Below are positions 59,499 to 64,000 of a DNA stretch of 64,000 bases, piece after piece. The first letter of the stretch is position 1; every line of letters starts with the position of its first letter. The notes beneath the pieces are model-generated. The model did not search any database and was not told the DNA's origin. It worked only from the letters and a program-made list of their open reading frames with translations. The stretch is from positions 124,001 to 188,000 of the forward strand of contig CALFER010000034.1 of NCBI GenBank assembly GCA_937951895.1. Reading direction: 5' to 3'. The position numbers and the translations under genes are program-made. The DNA comes from an uncultured bacterium. GTDB lineage: Bacteria > CSSED10-310 > CALFER01.

Positions 59499-61318
59499 TC
59501 AGGCTGATGCCTCAACCCGGATGGGAACCCGACAGACCGGATTGCCGAACGATTCAAACCAAGCCACCTGTTCACGAACCAGATCGAAAACAACAACATA
59601 ATCACCCGGACGCTCCGGCAACATGATCTTCACCGCGATCCGCACGGACTCTCCGGGATAAAACTGCGGAGGTAACCGGTATCGCTCTCCATCATAACAG
59701 ACCGGCTCTCCGGCATCGGTCAGAATATGGTAGGATAACGCGTAGAATGTCGGATCGGCTGAATCCGGAGGTGGAGACAGCCATGGAACGGATCCCGAAT
59801 TCGTGATCTGGATCTCGAAAGAGACGCATCGACCGGATTGCTGTTCAGCCTCCATCTTACCGGGCACCATCTCGGCACGCACACAACGTTTCAATTCTTC
59901 AACATATGAGCAGCATGCGCCGATGCACAGGGCGTAGGACCCGTCAAGAATCGTCCGGCGAAGAAGTTGACTCGTCGGCGAGTTCCATACCTCAACGGCC
60001 GATTGGGTGGTAAGATTTCCAATCGAAATCGATGAAAACCGGAAAATTCTGCAATCTCCGTTCACCTTGACGGACAGGTACATCCAGGGATATCGACATT
60101 GCTCGATATCCTGCGGAACGGCATCCAGTTGCACTTCCTCAAGAACCTCGATCGTAATCCTTCTATTGATACCAAACCAACGATGACCTTCGTTGACCAG
60201 ATCGAATTCGATCGTGTATCGTCCCGGATTTTCCGAAACAGCAACCAGACACTCCATCCGCACTGATTCACCGGATCGGATGGGATGAGGCAGCTGTGAT
60301 CGGATTCCATCGAAACGAATCAGTTCGTTGCGTTCATCATACAGATGATATGCCAGCGACACCGCGCTCGATGACGTCGCGCTCCGGGCGGGAAGCCATG
60401 TAAACGGAGAATGATTGGTGATCTCGATTGTGAACCGGCACGGACTGTCTATGCAGTATCGTGCCGGTGAAGATTGAACGGCAATGGCTCCCATATAGAA
60501 TCGGTCATCCGGAACCTCCGCAGATTCAACCGGTACGACAAAATCCGGGATGTTCTTCCGAACGTCGATTCCCAGTCGACCCGCGAGCGCAACGGCATCA
60601 CTCAGTGTTCGCCGGACTTCATCCGACTTCAGATCGATGGACTGCGAAGCGGTTTCCTGACTGATGCTATAAAGATTTGAGATCGCCAACGTTGTCGCGC
60701 CGAACCGATGGGCAATGGCCACCAACTCCCCGATCTGATCTACATTATCCCGCAATGCGACCGTCGCGATGGTCAGCATGGGAGTTACTGAACGGGCCTT
60801 CGTCTTCATGGTTGCCAGACAACCGAGATTTTCCATCAGTTGATCGAAATTCGCTCCCCGTCGAATCGATTCATACGTCTCGGGTGTTGCGCCGTCGATG
60901 CTCACAGCGAGTTCACTTAAACCCGACCGGATGATTCGCCGGATGATATGCTTCTCAAGCGCTTTGCCGTTCGTGAAGATTTTGGATCGAGGGGGGTTCA
61001 CCTTTTTGATCTGTTTCAGGACAAATCGAATATGGGGATACATGAGCGGTTCACCCTGATCGGCATACTGAACCGATGCAGCCCATGGGAGCAGCTCTTT
61101 CGAAGCTTTCTTGAGAATTTTCAGGTCCATGTCGCGACCAGCCAGAGCGTAGGTCCGAATCATGCAGAAAAGACACAGCCATTACAGCGCGTGGTAATCT
61201 CAAAACGGAGATAGGGCGGTTTCGAATTTAACTCGACCCTGCCGTCACACCGTTCCCGATAGGCCTGCATGTAGTTTTTAAATGCCCGCGAATGCTGTCT
61301 ACCAAGAAAGAAATCCAT
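59499..61318 (-). pseudogene. frameshifted radical SAM/SPASM-type protein gene
   Basis: Two frames join near 61178-61180. The first, from ATG 61318 (GGGGGGTGAG upstream), ends RFEITTRCNG just as a radical SAM domain should begin; the second resumes LCLFCMIRTYALAG and continues for more than 550 residues. Restoring one base in the GG run gives RCNGLCLFC, a perfect CxxxCxxC iron-sulfur motif, so a single-base deletion is the simplest explanation. The restored protein of about 605 residues has a radical SAM barrel (about 40-290), a beta-sandwich (about 295-400), a degenerate SPASM-like Cys region (CRYPWMYLSVKVNGDC ... CIGACCSY) and a second beta-sandwich similar to the first. It may be a modifying enzyme for a peptide or glycan; the product is unknown. 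Confidence 0.8.
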
Positions 61319-61420
61319 GCTCACCCCCCGATCCGGAATCGATCTCAATCCCACGCGTCCCGTTCCGGCCTGCTGGGACCCAAGCGCTTCGCTCGATTCC
61401 CGGATCGCGTGACCGGATCT

Positions 61421-64000
61421 TTATCGGAATTCCAACGACCGGAATCCCGGCAGCGCTTCGAGCGAACGGATACACTCCTCCGTCGGGTTGATCCTGAAAT
61501 CGCTTCCCAGATCGATTGTGACCCGTTCCAACGGGTGATCAGGCGGAAACGTCAGCATGAACTGCAGCAGGGCGTCTCCTTTATGGCGCTGTAACAAACG
61601 CTCGATCTCCATGGCCTGAACTTTCGATTCGCCGTTTGTATTCAGAGACACGACGACAGCGCGCGTGAATCGCTTCCGCGCTTCGCTCACAGGAAGGATT
61701 TCTTCGACGCGCACCCGGATGTTGGTCTCGAAGATCGATGCGGATCCCAGCATGAAAATGATCGATTCGGTTTCGAGCACATCGCGGAACTTCTCCCACA
61801 TTGCGGGTCGGACCATGAGTTCGTAGCTGCCCTCGAGATCCTCCATCGTGACGAACGCCATCTGCTCTTTGCTGGATTTCTGAATCAGTTTTTTGACATG
61901 TGACACGATTCCACACATCACCAGACGGTCACCGTCGAAGGCGTTTTCGAGTTTTCCGCTATCGTGTGTGCAGAATCGATCGACCTCGGCTTTGTATCGC
62001 AACAGCGGGTGGCCGGTCACGTAGAAGCCCAGCATTTCCTTTTCATTGGCGAGCAATTCCTGCGAATCCCACTCGGGCACATCCGGAATCTTCGGATCCG
62101 ACATCTCATCGACGGTCCCCGCCCCCAGCATCGCGAACAGGCTGATCTGCCCCGAGTCCCGTTCCTTCTGCTTCTGCGCTCCGATTTCAATTGCCATGTC
62201 GATCGCGTCCAGAAGCTGACGCCTCCTGAATCCAAACGAATCGAATGCGCCGCTTCGGATCAGACTTTCCCCGACCTTCCGATTCACGAGCCGCAGATCG
62301 ACCCGGCGATAGAAATCGAACAGCGACTTGAACGGGCCATCGCTTTCACGCGCCTTCAGAATCGACTCGACCGCCGACACTCCGACGTTTTTGATCGCCG
62401 CCAGTCCGAAGCGGATTCCATCCGGCACGACAGTAAAATCGAGTCCTGATGAGTTGACATCGGGAGGCAGCACGCGGATGTTCATTTTACGGCATTCCGA
62501 GATCGCCTTGACGACCTTGTCCTGATGCGCCATATCGCACGTCATGACCGCCGTCATAAACTCGCGCGGATGATACCGCTTCATGTATGCCGTCTGATAC
62601 GAAAGCAATGCATATCCCGCGGCATGCGATTTGTTGAAACCGTATAACGCGAACTTCTCCATCAGATCGAAGACATCGCCCGCCGTATGCGAATCGTAGC
62701 CCAGAGCCAGCGCTCCCGGTATGTTCTTCTCGGAATCCCCCTTGATGAACACCTCGCGCATCCGCGCCATCTCTTCTTTCTTTTTCTTACCCATGGCGCG
62801 TCGCAGGATATCGGCGTGTCCCAGCGAGAATCCGGCCATGATCCGTGAAATCTGCATGACCTGTTCCTGATAGACGATCAAGCCGTAAGTGTCCCTCAGG
62901 ACGGATTCGAGCGACGCGTGCGGGTAGGAAATGACCTGTTCGCCATGCTTGCGAGCGATAAAATCCGGTATGATTTCCATCGGCCCCGGTCGATACAGAG
63001 CCACCGCCGCAATGATGTCCTCAAAGCACGACGGTCGCATCTTGCGGATCATTTCCTGAAACCCGCTGCCTTCCATCTGGAACACACCGAAACACTCCCC
63101 CGTCGAGATATACTCGTAAACCGCCCTGTCATTGAGCCCCAGTGTCCGCAGGTCGAGGGGCTCACTGCCTTCCTTCCGGGACGCGTTGGCGAGACGCTGT
63201 GCGATATCCAGCACCGTGAGCGTGCGAAGGCCCAGGAAATCGAACTTGACCAACCCCGCTTTCTCGACATCTTCCTTCGCATATTGCGTCATGATGTCGT
63301 CAGCGCCTTCCTTCTTGACCGGAACCGTCTCCCAGAGCGGTCCTTCCGAGATGACGACACCGGCAGCATGTTCACCCGCGTGCCGGTTCAATCCCTCCAG
63401 TCGCCGCGCAATCTCGAACAACTCCTTGATCTGCGCACTTTCCTCGATGCTTTGCCGCAGCTTCGGCTCCACTTCAAATGCGCTGTCGAGCGTCGCCTTG
63501 GGATCATTGGGGATCAGTTTCGCCAGGCGGTCGACATCCCCCAGCGGAATCCGGAGAACGCGTCCGACATCGCGAATGACCGCCTTGGCCTTCATGCAGT
63601 TGAACGTCACGATCTTCCCGACCCGATCCCGCCCGTACTTCTCGCTGACGTAATGGATCACCTCTTCGCGGCGATTCATGCAGAAATCGATGTCGAAATC
63701 AGGCATCGAGACGCGCTCGGGATTCAAAAAACGCTCGAAGAGCAGATTGTACGGGATGGGATCCAGATCGGTGATCCGCAGCGCGAAGGCCACGATGGAA
63801 CCGGCGCCGGACCCTCGTCCAGGACCGACGGGTATATTCTGACTGTGCGCATAGTTGATAAAATCCGCGACGATCAGGAAGTATCCGGAGAATCCCATGT
63901 TCTTGATGATTTCGAGTTCATCGCGCAGCCGGGCGAAATACGCCTCCCGATTCGCCTCATACGGCAAACCGGCAATGCGTTCATCGAGACCCGAGTGCGC
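61421..64000 (-). CDS. dnaE: DNA polymerase III subunit alpha, C-terminal part (5' end outside window)
   Basis: About 859 residues are visible; the frame is open to the right edge, so the N-terminal PHP domain and part of the palm lie outside. The replicative polymerase core is clear: GYFLIVADFINYAHSQNIPV, GPGRGSGAGSIVAFALRITD, and the catalytic acidic motif MPDFDIDFC. Further on are the finger region, the tandem helix-hairpin-helix region and an OB-fold (about residues 680-760 of the visible part, with VMCGIVSHVKKLIQKSSKEQ). The C-terminal end has the usual tau-binding-like domain. The gene stops 102 bases before the radical SAM start; no clear terminator lies between them. Confidence 0.96.
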   Translation of the reverse strand, partial: AHSGLDERIAGLPYEANREAYFARLRDELEIIKNMGFSGYFLIVADFINYAHSQNIPVGPGRGSGAGSIVAFALRITDLDPIPYNLLFERFLNPERVSMPDFDIDFCMNRREEVIHYVSEKYGRDRVGKIVTFNCMKAKAVIRDVGRVLRIPLGDVDRLAKLIPNDPKATLDSAFEVEPKLRQSIEESAQIKELFEIARRLEGLNRHAGEHAAGVVISEGPLWETVPVKKEGADDIMTQYAKEDVEKAGLVKFDFLGLRTLTVLDIAQRLANASRKEGSEPLDLRTLGLNDRAVYEYISTGECFGVFQMEGSGFQEMIRKMRPSCFEDIIAAVALYRPGPMEIIPDFIARKHGEQVISYPHASLESVLRDTYGLIVYQEQVMQISRIMAGFSLGHADILRRAMGKKKKEEMARMREVFIKGDSEKNIPGALALGYDSHTAGDVFDLMEKFALYGFNKSHAAGYALLSYQTAYMKRYHPREFMTAVMTCDMAHQDKVVKAISECRKMNIRVLPPDVNSSGLDFTVVPDGIRFGLAAIKNVGVSAVESILKARESDGPFKSLFDFYRRVDLRLVNRKVGESLIRSGAFDSFGFRRRQLLDAIDMAIEIGAQKQKERDSGQISLFAMLGAGTVDEMSDPKIPDVPEWDSQELLANEKEMLGFYVTGHPLLRYKAEVDRFCTHDSGKLENAFDGDRLVMCGIVSHVKKLIQKSSKEQMAFVTMEDLEGSYELMVRPAMWEKFRDVLETESIIFMLGSASIFETNIRVRVEEILPVSEARKRFTRAVVVSLNTNGESKVQAMEIERLLQRHKGDALLQFMLTFPPDHPLERVTIDLGSDFRINPTEECIRSLEALPGFRSLEFR

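Noticed and set aside
61160..61354. A separate small gene of 64 codons upstream of the radical SAM frame
   Set aside because: Its end, RFEITTRCNG, is the natural start of the radical SAM domain, so it is the N-terminus of the same broken gene.
1..64000. CRISPR array, tRNA, rRNA, insertion sequence or prophage
   Set aside because: I saw no regularly spaced repeats, no cloverleaf candidates in the short intergenic gaps, no transposase or integrase motif and no phage gene.

Overview
The window is G+C-rich bacterial chromosome packed with genes. Reading frames commonly overlap by 1-35 bases, no gene-free stretch exceeds about 250 bases, and I see no tRNA, rRNA, insertion sequence, integrase or CRISPR array. 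Two PilT-type ATPases, a glycosyltransferase family 9 heptosyltransferase-like protein, TonB-like C-terminal domains and a complete Bat (aerotolerance) operon point to a diderm bacterium. The very large Ser/Thr-kinase/ATPase/TPR proteins, the secreted proteins with Thr-Pro linkers and thrombospondin-3-like calcium repeats, and a CarD regulator suggest a little-studied, possibly uncultured lineage. I cannot name the phylum from sequence alone. One gene carries an apparent single-base deletion, which would fit a metagenome assembly or a recent mutation.

Layout. 1-1091 (+): the tail of an unidentified gene, then a rhodanese and a MauE/DoxX-like membrane protein. 1096-10480 (-): a giant calcium-repeat surface protein and, overlapping its end, a 1594-residue pseudokinase-ATPase-TPR-GAF-HD-GYP protein. 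10595-14426: a phosphodiester glycosidase, two TonB-like proteins and a family 9 glycosyltransferase. 14438-22592 (-): argS, rhomboid protease, a PMT-like glycosyltransferase, a purM-purN fusion and two tandem pilT-type genes. 22714-32968 (-): a secreted subtilase, then a four-gene unit with 4-base overlaps encoding an active Ser/Thr kinase-ATPase-TPR protein, an unknown two-membrane-segment protein, a TPR membrane protein and a DUF2142 membrane protein. 33137-36881 (+): two family 4 glycosyltransferases and an initiating polyprenyl-phosphate sugar transferase.

36864-42676 (-): a PMT-like glycosyltransferase followed by dut, a metallo-beta-lactamase-fold hydrolase, purB and purF, mostly with ATGA overlaps. 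42860-43060 (+): ribosomal protein bS21 with its own promoter and a strong terminator. 43173-53009 (-): a nine-gene unit of parvulin isomerase, MoxR, DUF58, a short BatD-like protein and BatA, B, C, D and E. 53177-53674 (-): carD, divergent from a response regulator plus endonuclease IV (+). 55531-64000 (-): an FtsW/RodA family protein, a class B penicillin-binding protein, accA, a frameshifted radical SAM gene and the C-terminal part of dnaE.

Themes that recur are envelope building (six glycosyltransferase-type proteins, SEDS/PBP pair, subtilase, surface protein, TonB-like proteins) and large cytoplasmic signalling proteins that put a kinase-like domain in front of an ATPase and TPR array. 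The least ordinary items are the pseudokinase-HD-GYP fusion next to a giant surface protein, the kinase-TPR-DUF2142 unit, the PurM-PurN fusion with a likely internal start for PurN, and the radical SAM gene broken exactly in its iron-sulfur motif.
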